Shown: piece by piece, positions 21,521-32,804 of the stretch
How the letters are laid out: every line of letters begins with the position of its first letter
How positions within the stretch are numbered: position 1 is the first letter of the stretch
Origin: Cymodocea nodosa
Lineage: Eukaryota > Streptophyta > Magnoliopsida > Alismatales > Cymodoceaceae
Length of the DNA stretch: 64,000 nucleotides
Direction: 5' to 3'
NCBI GenBank assembly: GCA_036874045.1
Contig: JAZBRI010000011.1
Coordinates: 9,663,501 to 9,727,500, forward strand
Notes under the pieces: generated by a model
Told to the model about the DNA's origin: nothing
The model's database searches: none
The model's input: the letters and a program-made list of their open reading frames with translations, nothing else
Position numbers and translations under genes: made by a program

Positions 21521-21870
21521 TTAATAATATTAGAAGGCAAATTCAGAATACAAACGGATCCTTTCTTATATGCAGTGAATAAAATTTCGTTTGTAGACAT
21601 GTCCATAATTTTATAGGAATCTTTTTCAAAAATTACTCTATAAAACTTCATTAAAATAGGAACACTCAATAAATTAAAACCTAAGTTTTCCACTAATAAG
21701 ACATCATTTATAAAACATTTTTCAATTACCTGAACCTTGCCAGACCTAAGGATATTTGTTTTGCTTTTATTTCCAAAGGTAACTTGCCCGTTCTTGGTTT
21801 TTGTTACTTCTGTAAGTAATCGTATATCTCTAGTCATGTGGCTAGATCTCCACTATCCATTATCCATTTT
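21521..21870 (-). pseudogene. protease region of the split family 2 element
   Basis: The active site KWIMDSG is visible near 21850-21866, followed by a one-base frameshift before SHMTRDIRLL. The open part continues VTFGNKSKTNILRSGKVQVI, FINDVLLVENLGFNLLSV and a SYKIMDMSTNEILFTAYKKG block, typical of the copia protease-integrase junction. It then runs without a stop into foreign sequence, which is a chance fusion. Confidence 0.75.
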
Positions 21871-23373
21871 GATTTGTGTACTTGCAAAATAGTTAAGAAG
21901 AGATTTTATTTCTTGGAACCCATTTCTAAGTGGGTCCAAGAATTTTAGAGAGAGTCATATCAAAATAATCAATATTTTTAAACTTCAACTTATCTATTTT
22001 CTGATAATTATTCCTACATTTATTTCTCTTAGTATTATAATTATCAGAACATTTATCTCTATGTAAACCAGAGTTGAAATTTTCATTTCTAACATTATTT
22101 GATTGTTGATCCCAATATCCGATATTTTTTAAATATGAAGAAAACTGATCAATAAGTTCAGAAAATCAATCTTATTTTCAGATTCATCTAGCATTTTCCT
22201 AGTGTTCTTTCCTTCTATTTTTACTTTCTTATATTTTCTAGCGAGTTTATTATATTCAACAAGTAATCCATCAAAACTAGCATTTTGATCAGAGGATACT
22301 TCACTAGATTTTGCCATGAAGTATACGTTTGTCAAATTTTCTTTTGAATCTGATGTTGATAAGGATTCATTTTCTAATGTTGAATCCTTTGTTTCTTCAC
22401 TTTGTGAAGCTGAAGAGTCATCTCATGTCACTTTAAGTGCCCTTCTCTTTCTGAATTTCTTATTCCTGAAATTCCTCTCTGAATTCTTTTTATCTTTGTT
22501 GAGAGGACAATCAGTTTGAAAGTGACCTGGCTTGTTGCACTTGTAGCATATGATTTTGTCTTTCATGAATGACTTCTTCTCCATATCTCTAGATGTCTTT
22601 ACTAACCTGAAGTTCTTACGTTTCTTCAACAGATTTTTAAATTTTCTGGTCAACAACAGTAAATCATCGTCAGAATCACTAGTGACTTCTGAGAGTTTAT
22701 CAGCCTCAAAAGCCAGATCCCTTCTAGGATTCTTCCCTTTTGGATCTAAATGTTGTACTTCATAGGCTGTTAGATTGCTTATGAGATCATCAAGAGTATA
22801 TGTATTTAAATCTTTGGACTCTTCAATAGATGTTGTCTTTTGTGCCTAAATTTTAGTTAAAGATCTAAGGATCTTTCTTACCAAGTCTTTTTCCTCAAAT
22901 TTCTTGCCTAAAGATTTTAATGAATTTACAATCTCAAGAAAACGGGAAAACATATCAGAGATACATTTATTTTTGTGCATTTTAAAAAGCTCATATTTAT
23001 GTACTAACATATTAATCTTAGATTCCTTGACTTGGTTAGTACATTTGTTGGCAACTTCTAATGCATGACATATCTCATATGTAGTTTGATGTGCAGAAAC
23101 TTTGTTAAATTGATCATGAGATAAAGCAAAAAACAAGATATTTAAACCTTTAGCATTCATTGTCATTTGCTCCTTTTCATCAAAAGTCGAAGTATCATAT
23201 GGAGTCGTAACTAACATTATAGGATTGCTAATTATATGCCATAATTTGAAATCAATTGACTGAAAGAATACTTTCATTCTATATTTCTAGTAACCATAAT
23301 TGCTACCTTCGAACATAGGAGGATGATTAGTGGTCTGTCCTTCAGTCATAATTAAGATTTCAGTATTATCCAT
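21871..23373 (-). pseudogene. gag of the split family 2 element
   Basis: The start is the ATG at 23373-23371 (MDNTEILIMTEGQTTNHPPM by translation). The capsid-like domain includes NAKGLNILFFALSHDQF and FKMHKNKCISDMFSRFLEIV. The CCHC knuckle CYKCNKPGHFQTDC near 22515-22557 is intact. A lysine-rich stretch and an acidic Ser-rich part follow, then a coiled-coil piece (EYNKLARKYKKVKIEGKNTR) near 22200-22270. Frameshifts and stops lie around 22840 and 22130. The last 250 bp before protease are badly eroded. The copy at 39568-40625 is the closest relative in the window. Confidence 0.8.
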
Positions 23374-23446
23374 TTTAAATAGATGATCCTAAGTAAATGA
23401 TAGGAAAAACTGATTCCTAAATAGAGAAATCAAAGCTCTTAATTAT

Positions 23447-23458
23447 GCTCTGATACTA
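23447..23458 (-). other. Primer binding site, tRNA-iMet type (family 2)
   Basis: On the minus strand AGTATCAGAGC follows the LTR end CCTACA within a few bases. It differs by one base from the family 1 PBS. Confidence 0.75.
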
Positions 23459-23460
23459 GT

Positions 23461-24773
23461 TGTAGGATCGTTGTATCACAAGAGGAGGGGTGAATTGTGT
23501 CTTCAGTATTTAAAATTACCAGTAGATAAAACAAGAGCACAAAACACTCATAAATAAAATTCTATTCTTTATAAACTTTAAAGAAAGAATTTACAATATC
23601 TTTTCAGCTCAATTCCCTTCTTGTCGGTTTTGATACAATAATGTCTTATATATAATTCAAATAGAAAATGAAGTCCTTATTCAAAACTAATTTCGAATTG
23701 TATAAAACGTGATCTTTATGCACGTAACTCCTTTTTCTTCTTTTTGCTCAGCTTCTGTATCTCTTCTTCTCTAGTTGTTGAATTTCTAGACTTCTTGCGT
23801 TTGCAACTCCTTTTCTGAAATTGCTTGGAGTTCCGAACTTCTTCTGATGTTGGAGAATTTTTTTGGATTTGATATGTAGTTGTATATTCAAATTTGATAT
23901 TTGAGATTTGGGATTGAATATTCAGACTTGATCTTTCAGTTTGTGGTTGAGATTAGAATAATCGTAATGCAGCTCGTACTCTCTATTGGTAGTAGTTGAA
24001 CTCTGACTTCACGTTCAGCATGTTCATCCACTTAATCCATAATCCACATACTAATTTCAAATTCAAATTATCCACGATTTCCACTATCCTTTTGAATTTC
24101 CACTATGTCCACTATCATTTTGAAATTTCCACTTTCTCCAATATCATTTTGAAATTTCCACTTTCTCCACTATCATTTTGAATTTCCACTTGTAGATTCA
24201 CTGAAACTTTATCTTCCTAGAGATTTGTAGAATATCTTCTAAGTCACCACTTTAGTTGAACACTTATCCTTTAAGTCTTGTAAAAACTCGAACACTTATT
24301 TGTAACTCTTTGAGTTTTTGCACCTGCAAAATAGGTGACTGAACAAAGAAAACTTATCTATTCATTAGTCATTTTATAAAACTCGAACAGTTATCTATCC
24401 ATGCATATAAAAACTTGAATAATTATCTAACTCTTCAATTTTCATTATCGAACGCACATGGAAAACACGTGACAACTTAAAACATTAAAAGCACACGTGT
24501 AGATAATTTAATTATACGAGTTTTTAACATAACTCTTCGACTAAATTGAAACATTAACTATCCAAAAGTTTAACTGTCCAAAAATTTAACTATCCAAAAA
24601 CTTTAACTATTTGAAAATCTAACTATCCGAAAGTTAACTATTCGAAATTTTAAATGAAACTTTTCGATAACTTGTCAACATTTAATTACGTGACTATTAT
24701 ACTTAGAAAATATTATTTAGACTTATTTAAAAATGTTAATAAAGTATTTATCATCAAAACAAAATTCTTAACA
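23461..24773 (-). repeat. 5' LTR, family 2
   Basis: On the minus strand it begins TGTTAAGAATTTTGTTTTGATGATAAATAC and ends CCTACA. It matches the LTR at 38262-39481 (plus). U3 contains repeated CGGATAGTTA/AACTATTCGAG words (24430-24680). It holds a local expansion of a 28-29-bp unit at 24080-24190. Confidence 0.88.
24080..24190. repeat. Tandem repeat, four copies of a 28-29-bp unit
   Basis: Units start at 24080, 24108, 24137 and 24166, each reading TCCACTATCATTTTGAAATT with small changes. The homologous LTR at 38262-39481 has about one unit (near 38831-38870), so the array expanded in this copy. Confidence 0.85.
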
Positions 24774-25395
24774 GCTTAATTCAACAAACTTACTTCGTTG
24801 AGTCTAGGATAAGTTAACAAACTTACTCTATTGAGTTAACTATAACTCAATAGAGTACTTAAGGTAAGTCCACGGATTTAGTCCGTGGAGTTAACCGTAA
24901 CTCCATAGAGTAGTACATGTTAGTAGTGATAGATTGCATAGGAAATGACCCGATTACCTACCAAAAACTTTGGGTTTATTTAGACTAAAACTTAGGATTT
25001 GTGGGCATTATCCACAGAAATCATTTAGAACTTAGAACAGTAAAGATCAGAGTTGTTCTGTTCTGTAACACAACGAAGACCAAGATGGTGCAAAAATTTT
25101 GGGATCAAATTAACACTACCAGATTTCTTAGAGAGTTAGAGCAATGACATTCAAGATAGAAAATCAAAAATACTACTAGAGAGAAGTAGTTAGAAAAGGT
25201 AGAGGCTGACCTCTTCTTTTTTACAAAAGTTTTGGTAGATTTGAATGTCAGAATACTTGCATTAATGGAAACAAGAATACGAGTAACTATAGAAACTATT
25301 GTTAATAGAGAGAAAAATCAAGCCAAATAATGAAGTTTCCCTAGAACTTATTAGAAGCAAATCTATACTGTGGTTTATGTATTGTTGTGAAAAGT
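24774..25395. repeat. Unassigned repeat; first 260 bp recur inverted at 49342-49600
   Basis: The first part contains AACTCAATAGAGTA-type words and ACCAAAAACTTTGGGTTTAT. In reverse complement it matches the sequence that directly follows the family 2 LTR at 49341. No ORF is convincing; a short ORF at 25299-25481 has no recognisable domain. It may be a remnant of another LTR family. The part after 25030 has no match I noticed. Confidence 0.5.
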
Positions 25396-27340
25396 TAAAT
25401 CAGAAATTTGTTTTATTTGTTTTTATGCTTATATTAATAAAGTCTTTTAGATGTAAAAAAACAACCTTTCACATAAATTAGATATTAAGTCCAATTTGTA
25501 TTTTAACTGCAAGTGCACAGTGTATATTGTATTTGTGTGTAAGTATAGGTCGATCCCATAGAGATTGAGTAGGAATTGTGCACTATTTCGATTTTTATAT
25601 TGGAGTTTATATGTGTTCAGTTAAGTACTTTGTTGAGTTACAGTTAACTCAATGGACTTAGTTCGTGGAGTTATGGTTAACTCAACGGACTAACTTTGTG
25701 GACTTAAGTTAACTCCACGAGCCTACCTTTCTAGTTAAATATTGCTATTTATAGAGAAATTCAGCCAACCATTGGGTGGTTCCATAGAATGTAAATAACA
25801 TCAATTAAGCTCTTTAATGTTAGTTAATATTAGATTTGTCATTAAGCAACACTAACATTCAGATATTTCAAATAGTAACTATTAAAATCTTTAAGTATTT
25901 GGGACGAATCAATTTCAGTAAACAATAAATTATTTTCTATTTTCTAAATCAAACAAACATAAAACATTTACAATACTGACAATGATAACATTAATCATGA
26001 TACAAAACAAACAAGACAACACTTTAATACTAAATGTAAACACAAATAATTAGTTGTCTTTGGTATTTTTGTTTTGATATGTTCTTGAAGATGAGCGAAA
26101 GGTGAAATGTAAAAATCTCTATCGATAGTAAAAACTTTCATCACTACATGTGACGCGATTACACCACTAAAAACTTAATCACTTACAATCTTGCCTCCTC
26201 TCCCTATAGAATCGCGAACCAAGAATTGTAAGATGATCTCCTCTTCAGCATACTGGCATCAACCTGAAACCAAGGTTAAAAGCTTTACGATCTCTTGAGA
26301 TATGAGTCAGTGAGTGGTGAAAATGGCTTCCCTTCCTGCGATGCGATCACTCCTCACAATGGTTGTCAGTCACCGTGTTTGGCTTAGAATCAACCCGACA
26401 TTCGGAAAGTATCATCACAAACCTCTGATAGTTGGTGATTTTGGTGGTGTGGTGTGGAGCTTCAAGGAACTTCTAACACTTCTTGCAGTTAACACAATTC
26501 TCCACCACCCTTCTCACAGTCTTTTTCTTCGTCTTTTATATTTCTTTTAGTAGTAACTACTTCTGCTTAAATGATCGGTTGTATTTCCTTCATTCATCTC
26601 AATGATGGTGATTTCTTCTTCATTCCATGAGTGAATTCCTATGTGATATGTGCAATCGTGGTTTTCCTTCAAATTTCCTGTTTCTATAACTGCTATAGTG
26701 GCATGTTAGCAAATAAATGGTTCATGAAATTATGGTAACTCAATGGACTTACTTTGTTGACTTAACTATAAAGCATGTGCAATAAAGAAATAACTTATAA
26801 GCTTATAATACTAATACAACACATTACCTTAGTGTATATTCAAATAACTCAATGTGTATAGTTATGCTAACTTAACGAGTTAAACATGTGTAGTTCATGT
26901 GACATCATAAAACATTTAAATTCAACACGTGCATAATTCTAACTTAACGAGTTCAGATGTACAACTTACAGTTTTTACTCACTAACTCAATAAGTTCTCA
27001 CATGATCTTTTCACACCTTTAAACCTATAACTCAACAAGCTGTTACTACATACTTGAATATTCTTTTAGCGTTTTAAAACATAACTGTCTGGTACATGAA
27101 ATATAACTCTACAAAATAACAGACATTTTAGAGACTTAAGAATTAAAAAACTTATAATTCACCGATAGTTCTGAAATGTACTTAATTAATGCTAATTCCT
27201 TGAAATTATGTAGATTCTTTCATTAAAGCATATAATAGTGCAATTATAACATAATGGCTTAATTCTTATATGATAAGTTAATTATTATGCAATTAAGCAT
27301 CATTTAACCCTTAATATTATGCACTTTTTCATTTTAAATA
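25396..27340 (-). repeat. Gypsy-family LTR (G-LTR), inverted orientation
   Basis: It matches 52768-54090 in the same orientation and 40907-42183 and 32321-32520 in the opposite one. Landmarks are TGCAAGTGCACAGTGTATAT and GGTCGATCCCATAGAGATTG (near 25510-25570), the CACTACATGTGACGCGATTA block (26140), and the LTR head (minus strand) ATGAAAAAGTGCATAATATT near 27330. An ORF at 26314-26550 is contained in it and has no known domain. The inner end lacks a PBS. Confidence 0.7.
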
Positions 27341-27349
27341 GTTTATAAG

Positions 27350-29238
27350 GGAGATAGTTGCATATGCAAGAATGCAACGCAAAGAGCAACAAAGAAAAGA
27401 ACAAGTTGAAGTGCTTGAAGAAGAAGAGTAGCAGCTAGGACCTTTAGTTCCACCAACAGAACCATTACCACAAGTTACATTTGCTTGGCTGAGAACTGAA
27501 GAAGAAGACAAGGAGTTTGCTAGCTTGGTCAAAGTAGCAAAAGACTAAGAAGATAAGGAGGAAATGGTTATGGCCAAGGCACATATTTTGTATGATGCCA
27601 TAAAGAAAAAATGGGCTGAAGAAAAGTTGAGGGCCAAATATAAAATTAAGGTGGAAAAGCACCAAGAAGCAGTTGGAACAGTAATTGCAAGAGAAGTTAA
27701 GGTTGGTCCTTGAAGACTAGCAAGTATAAAGGAAAAAGTGAAATAGGAAGAGCTAGTTCCTATTGCTCAAGAGCCTAAAGAGCCCATTTTTGTTGACTTA
27801 TTATCTAAAGAAGAAGAAGAAGATCAGGCACAACTATTTAGAAGAAGAAAAGGAAAAGAAAAAGTGCTTGAGACTGTAGAGAAGGAAATAAAAGCTAAAC
27901 CTATAGTACCGGTAGTAAGGCATAAAGAGCCCATTTTTGTGGATTTACTGTTAGAAGAAGAAGAGCAAGAGCAGAGCAAAGAGAAGAAGAAAAACAGCCT
28001 AAAAAAGAGCTATAGCTTGAAGAAACTGAAATAGAAGAAAGTGTAGAATCTATTGTGCTCGAGATTCCATCCCATTTTTCCATAGAAATTGAAAGAACAT
28101 TAACAGTGGAACATGGTAGTGAGGAGGAAGAAAAAATACAATAAGCTGAAATAGAAGAAATGATTCGACAGATTCTACTAAAGAGGGAGAAACTCTTCAG
28201 CAATTTATGGAAAAATTACAAGAGAAGAAAGTGGAAAGTTCTGCAAGCTCTCCACCACAATTAAGAGCTGAAAGGTAGGAATCTCTGAATTATTTTCAGC
28301 AACAAATACAACAACAAGCTCAGCAATGTGAAGAAGAAATTCAAGAACAAACCCCTTTGGAGCAACAAATCCAAATTCCTGACTTGTCTAAAGCAATAAT
28401 TCTAAATGAAGTTCACTTTTGGAGTCAGGAAGCTTATAACAAGTATCAAGAAATAAATGGGTATGATATCATTTACAGTAGGCCAGTAGACTAGATTGGA
28501 ATGGATGAGATTAGAGAACTGTTTGAATTTGAAGGCCTACTAGAAATTATTCCAAAGCAAAAAGGGCATGTAGTTTATGAAAATTTAGTGCCTTATTTTT
28601 ACGTAAATTTGAGAGAGGAAGAAGGAAATTTAATTGCAAACATGGAGGAAGTTAATATTTAGATAACATCTGATCTTCTCCACAACATATTTGGATTGAG
28701 AAATGAAGGAATTGAAATTCTAGAAGAAACAACTACAGTGGAATGGGCTAAATAGGAAATTAAATAGTGCATAGCTAGTGACCCTCATGTGCCAATACTT
28801 AACATAATGAAGTACTTAAATGGAAAGACACACATGGTGGCAACTATACTGGTAAAAATTGTTTATCAAAGACAAGACCATGACATTGAATTTAGTCAAT
28901 TTGTCAAGTGGGCCACATATGTAGTTGTGAATAGAATTCAAGTAAATTGGTACAAAGTATTTATCTCCAAGTTGAGAGTAGTAAAGAAGAAATTATTTTA
29001 TGGAGATTTAATCTCACTACTGATGGTGGAAGGAATAAATTTCATGAAATGGATATCTAAAAGGATGAGATCCAAAGCCATTTCAATGAAGGAATATAGA
29101 AATTATATTTCTGCTACTACTACTTCTATTGTTGGACCTTCTAGAGAATTTATAGGAGTTGTAAAATGGATAAATCAATTGGTGCAACAATTAGAAAAGC
29201 TCTAGAAGGAAGTAGATGAATTAAGGAAAAGAGATTAA
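27350..29238 (+). pseudogene. env-like ORF, divergent third type
   Basis: The N-terminal part is Glu/Lys-rich with two copies of a KEPIFVDLL..EEEE phrase (near 27778 and 27925). It is interrupted by stops and at least one frameshift. From about 28400 the pattern parallels the copia env-like ORFs: NEVHFWSQEAYNKYQEINGY, GMDEIRELFEFEGLLEII, LLHNIFGLRNEGIEI, VNRIQVNWYKVFISKLR, KLFYGDLISLLMVEGINFM and a charged C-terminal helix (WINQLVQQLEKL). The last long open part is 28789-29205. Function is unknown. The shared order of blocks supports common descent with the copia-linked ORFs. Confidence 0.65.
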
Positions 29239-29304
29239 TTCTATTATTCATCTACTTGTTTATCTCTGTTTAAATTTTGTTTATGTTATACAGAATCACA
29301 ACAG

Positions 29305-30445
29305 ATGAAATTGATGAAATTACCACTAGATGCACAAAGGGAAATATTGAGTAACTTATCAACTAAAGATCTGTGTAAATTGTGTTGTGTGTCAAGATAA
29401 ATTAAAGAATGTGTTAGAGAAAAGTATTTTTGTGAACTACAAACTGCAAAGATGACTAATATTAGTGATGGATTTTTATAGAAGTCATTTAATTGTAGTT
29501 CAATCAGTTATGAATATCTGAACATAAAAGAAACTGCTAAAATTCCACCCAATACATTAGAAGGAATAGATCATATTATGGGGATAGATGAAGGATTGAT
29601 TATTTACATAACCAATCCAAGGTATGCTATTCTGTTACTCGATATTTTGATTAGAAATCTTATTACTAGAGAAGAATGGAAGATAGGAAGGCCTAATATT
29701 TTTTAATTATCAATTGAAAATTGTGGGTCAGCTCTAACATTTTCTAATAAAAATTTGACCATTCCTGAAAAATTATATTACTAGAGACCAATTGGAAATT
29801 GGGATGAGGATCTATGTTTAAGTGTGTATAATTTTCTAAATAGATCTTGGAATGAAAATATTATGATATATCTAGGAGAGAAAGCATTAGTTAACAATAT
29901 ACATGTCATACTTGATGGATATATATATCTAGTCATGGATATATTAGTTGCATTTAGATCTAATTTATACATAGTAAGCATTGATAGTTATGATGATGAC
30001 TTTATAGAAATATTACCTATACCTAATGATATAGCTAAACCACCATTTGCAGAATATGATAAAATTCAATTAGGAGTGTAGTTATAATGAATATGATGAT
30101 ACTACTTTATGTCTAGTAAGATGGTGGGATAAACTGATGAAATTTCAAATATAGATTATGAAAGACCTAAATGAATGGAAGTGGGAAGAGGAATATATTG
30201 AAATATATGTAGAAATAGAAATAACTACATTATATTGGAATAGAAAAGGATCTCTTTCTACATTTTAATTCATTAATGGTAATACACTTGTATTTAGTGT
30301 TGATAACATACTGCAAGTTTACAAGTTAAAAAGGAAAGTAGACTACATTAAAACAGAATTAATAGCAAGAAGAATTATGCCTAAAGGTTTTGCTTGGACT
30401 AACACGTTTATTCCATTTGTCACTAATTTTCAATCATGTTCTTAA
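29305..30445 (+). pseudogene. F-box-like protein gene, broken
   Basis: From the ATG at 29305 the product starts MKLMKLPLDAQREILSNLST and continues KDLCKLCCVSR, a good match to an F-box core (LP.EI...ILS.L..KDLC.L..VS..). F-box proteins bind Skp1 and recruit targets to SCF ubiquitin ligases. A TAA follows where F-box proteins usually have a bulky or polar residue. The remaining 330 codons are readable with a few more stops and one frameshift near 30085. They contain Trp/Tyr-rich blocks (RWWDKLMKF, DLNEWKWEEEYIE, TLVFSVDNILQVY) that could be a propeller-type C-terminal domain. It lies 66 bp after the env-like ORF in the same orientation. Confidence 0.6.
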
Positions 30446-30465
30446 ATTGTGATTTTGTATTTCTA

Positions 30466-30751
30466 ATGTTGTGTGTATTCTGCATTTATTTTTAGAAAAA
30501 AAAAGAGAAGGAAAAACAAAATATCAATCCAGTTTGTTGGTATCTGTTTTGAGAAACCAACTAGCTTACTTGTGAGCCACCAAAGGCATAGGAGCCTAGG
30601 TTCCACACAAGGCATTGATTTAACAATTTATGTTATATTGTTAGTTGTTATTTTATTATATATTTTGCTTTTATTTGTGAATGAAAAGCTTTTTAAAATC
30701 AAAAGTCGAAAGATATTAAAAGAGATACAAAAGAACAAGGTATGTAATTAA
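30466..30751 (+). CDS. Short ORF with one hydrophobic segment, unknown
   Basis: About 92 codons: a basic start (FRKKKRRKNKIS), a middle without known motif, one strongly hydrophobic stretch of about 20 residues (LTIYVILLVVILLYILLLFV), then a basic tail (NEKLFKIKSRKILKEIQKN). This would suit a single-pass membrane segment. There is no ATG at the start of the best part. The preceding TTTATTTTTAG could be a splice acceptor. It shares the frame of the end of the F-box-like gene, separated by two stops. It could be a second env-like piece, or chance in AT-rich DNA. Confidence 0.3.
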
Positions 30752-30889
30752 TTACTTATCCTGAATTTACATTCAAGCACAATTCGTAGAATTATTCATT
30801 AACTCAACGAATTAAATTCCTTGAGTTAGGTGCTAAGTCAACGAAACAATATTCATATCTGCTAACATTTACTATAAATCTTTTACATT

Positions 30890-30930
30890 GAAGACAATGC
30901 AAAAAGTAGGTATGGGGGGAGGTAATTAGA
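30890..30930 (+). other. Gypsy-type polypurine tract motif (upstream copy)
   Basis: CATTGAAGACAATGCAAAAAG followed by TAGGTATGGGGGGAGG resembles the conserved stretch found near the end of the internal region in many plant Ty3/gypsy elements. A second tract sits at 32299-32318, next to the LTR. Confidence 0.5.
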
Positions 30931-32298
30931 TTAAAATCCAAGTAATATTGTTAAATAGAGGAATCATGATTATGTTGCAAATTTCTATGGAAACTGAAGA
31001 TTTTTTATGAATTTTGTTGTAACTTTTCAAAATTTCCTATAACTATCTGAAAATTATTTGAAATCTTCCAATAGCTGAAATTGTAATATTTTTTTTGAGA
31101 ACTGTAACTACTTGAATGTTATATTTAGAATCTTATATAAGATGCTACAAAATTGTACTATTAATACAAATTTGGATATCGTATCTTATGTTTTTATTGA
31201 ATTTTATGAGTTTAACAGTTTCACAATTTTAAAAAGAAATTAGAATGCTTAATTGAAACTCAGGAAATTATCTGAAATCCTGAAAGAGTTGAAATGTTGA
31301 TTTTTGGATTAAATGAAATACATATGATCAAGGATACATTTAATTTGATTGATTAAACTTATAGAATGATTTATGTGTAAATCTTATTAAACCATAGAAA
31401 AAGTATGAGCTTATTGATATGGATTCATATTTTTCAATAGATTGTAGAAGTAGGATTATATGATATTTGTGTTTTATTGCATCTGTATTAATGAAATACA
31501 TATATATATTGTGTTGAAAAGAAAAAAAAGAGGAAAAAAAGAGAGAAAAACTTTGAGAATTTATTGATTTGTTTGATCATGAGCCTTTTGTACTTGAGCA
31601 GATAGGTATGTAAGGATTGTTAACCTAAAAAATGACTCTTTAAATCTAGCAACTTAAGATCCTAATTAGATCTAGGGTTGTTGACTGAAAGCTCGATACA
31701 TGGGTATACTAGAAAGCTCTTGTATCATTCAAGCTTTTCAAATTAACTTTTAAAGTAAAAATATGCATATACTATTTTTAAAAGATAAAAGTGTTTTGTG
31801 AAGATACAGATATCTTTTTAATTGAGTATATTCTCTGTTATTTATGATTACTAAAGTATGAATCTAGAATTAGACTTTTGAAGTTGTTTATTTGAGATAT
31901 AATTCATTATTCTTCTTGTTTTAATCATATTGAGTTGAATTGTGTTTTGATTCGTATGCAGTTGAAATTTATTTTGGAAATCATATTGGAAAATTCAAGA
32001 TAACAGATGTTTGAAAAGAAAAATTTGATAATATAACTACCACCTATGTGATGCTAGTATATTTTGTATGTAATTTACATATGTTTGAAATATATTTGTA
32101 GGTTGGAAGAGGAAAAACAATGTTAAATTAGATTATTGAATTATATAGAATATCTTTATATTAATCTAATCTTAGTATTCTAAAGATACGAAATGAAGAA
32201 ATAATTTTTATAAGGAATATTGATTTATGAAGGAAAGAAATAGTTTTAGCACTTTAGAAAGACCTGTTAATTAAATCATATGAGTTTGCTAAGGGACT
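30931..32298 (+). other. Non-coding block shared with family 1 copia spacers
   Basis: No gene is supported. From about 31250 to 32220 it matches 15250-16260 and 32880-33850 on the same strand: TTTTGTACTTGAGCAGATAG, GTATGTAAGGATTGTTAACC, CTCTTGTATCATTCAAGCTT, and the AATATATTTGAAGTAT-like segment with a purine run. In the copia copies this block lies between pol and the env-like ORF; here it lies after the F-box-like gene and before the PPT. Confidence 0.65.
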
Positions 32299-32320
32299 AG
32301 CAAAAGTTAAGTATGGGGGA

Positions 32321-32800
32321 AGATGTGTTTAGAATGAAAAAGTACATAATATTAATGGTTAAATGCATAATATTTAGCTTATCATATGAGAATTAAGTCA
32401 TTATGTTATAATTGTACGACTATATGCCTTAATGAAAGAATCTGCATAATTTTAGGGAATTAGTGTTAATTAAGTATATTTTGAACTGTCGGTGAGTTAT
32501 AAGCTTTGTAATTCCTAAGTATTTGAAATGTTTGTTATTTCAAAGAGTTACATTTCATGTATCGAACAGTTATGTTTTAAATGCTTAAAAAAATACTTTA
32601 TTATTTCATGAAGGACACGTGTTATTACCTTAATACATGACTTAAGTGGATTTTTGGTAAGTTAGATGCTAACTATCTGAAATATGTCTGAGCATCGGAT
32701 AGTTAGGTTTGCAAGTATCTGAAATACCCTTTATATCATAAAATTACTAATGACACGTGTTGTGATTTGGAAACTTGACTTAAGTTATCTTAATTTATGT
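32321..32800 (+). repeat. Gypsy-family LTR (G-LTR), 5' part only
   Basis: Starts TGTGTTTAGAATGAAAAAGT right after the PPT. The first 200 bp match the reverse complement of 27130-27340. Further in are CGGATAGTTAGG and GACACGTGTTG words. It is truncated near 32800, where family 1 spacer sequence begins. Confidence 0.65.
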
Positions 32801-32804
32801 AATT

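Larger units (their letters stand above)
21521..24773 (-). mobile_element. Ty1/copia family 2 element, 5' part (second half of the split copy)
   Basis: Right to left: 5' LTR (24773-23461), PBS, gag and protease. Pol stops after the protease C-terminal region, near 21520, and the continuation from integrase onwards is found at 6545. About 30 codons around the integrase zinc finger are missing between the halves. Family and orientation agree with 1-6545. Confidence 0.8.
27350..32320 (+). mobile_element. Gypsy-bounded module carrying env-like and F-box-like genes
   Basis: All coding parts run on the plus strand. The right end has a PPT (AAGTTAAGTATGGGGGAAGA, 32299-32318) directly followed by a G-LTR head at 32321, so this is the 3' portion of an LTR element. 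The left side abuts a G-LTR in the inverted orientation, with no PPT next to it. Gag, RT and integrase are absent. The layout suggests a rearranged or non-autonomous element that carried extra genes downstream of pol. Confidence 0.6.

Noticed and set aside
21139-21837. 232-codon minus-strand ORF as a single gene
   Set aside because: Its first part is copia protease-integrase linker and the rest is unrelated foreign DNA. The joined frame is accidental.
26314-26550. 78-codon ORF, also present at 53683-53868, as a gene
   Set aside because: It lies inside the repeated G-LTR, and its translation is not preserved well between copies.
27329-28203. Minus-strand Ser/Cys-rich ORFs
   Set aside because: Antisense to the Glu-rich (GAA) part of the env-like ORF; the composition follows from the codon complement.
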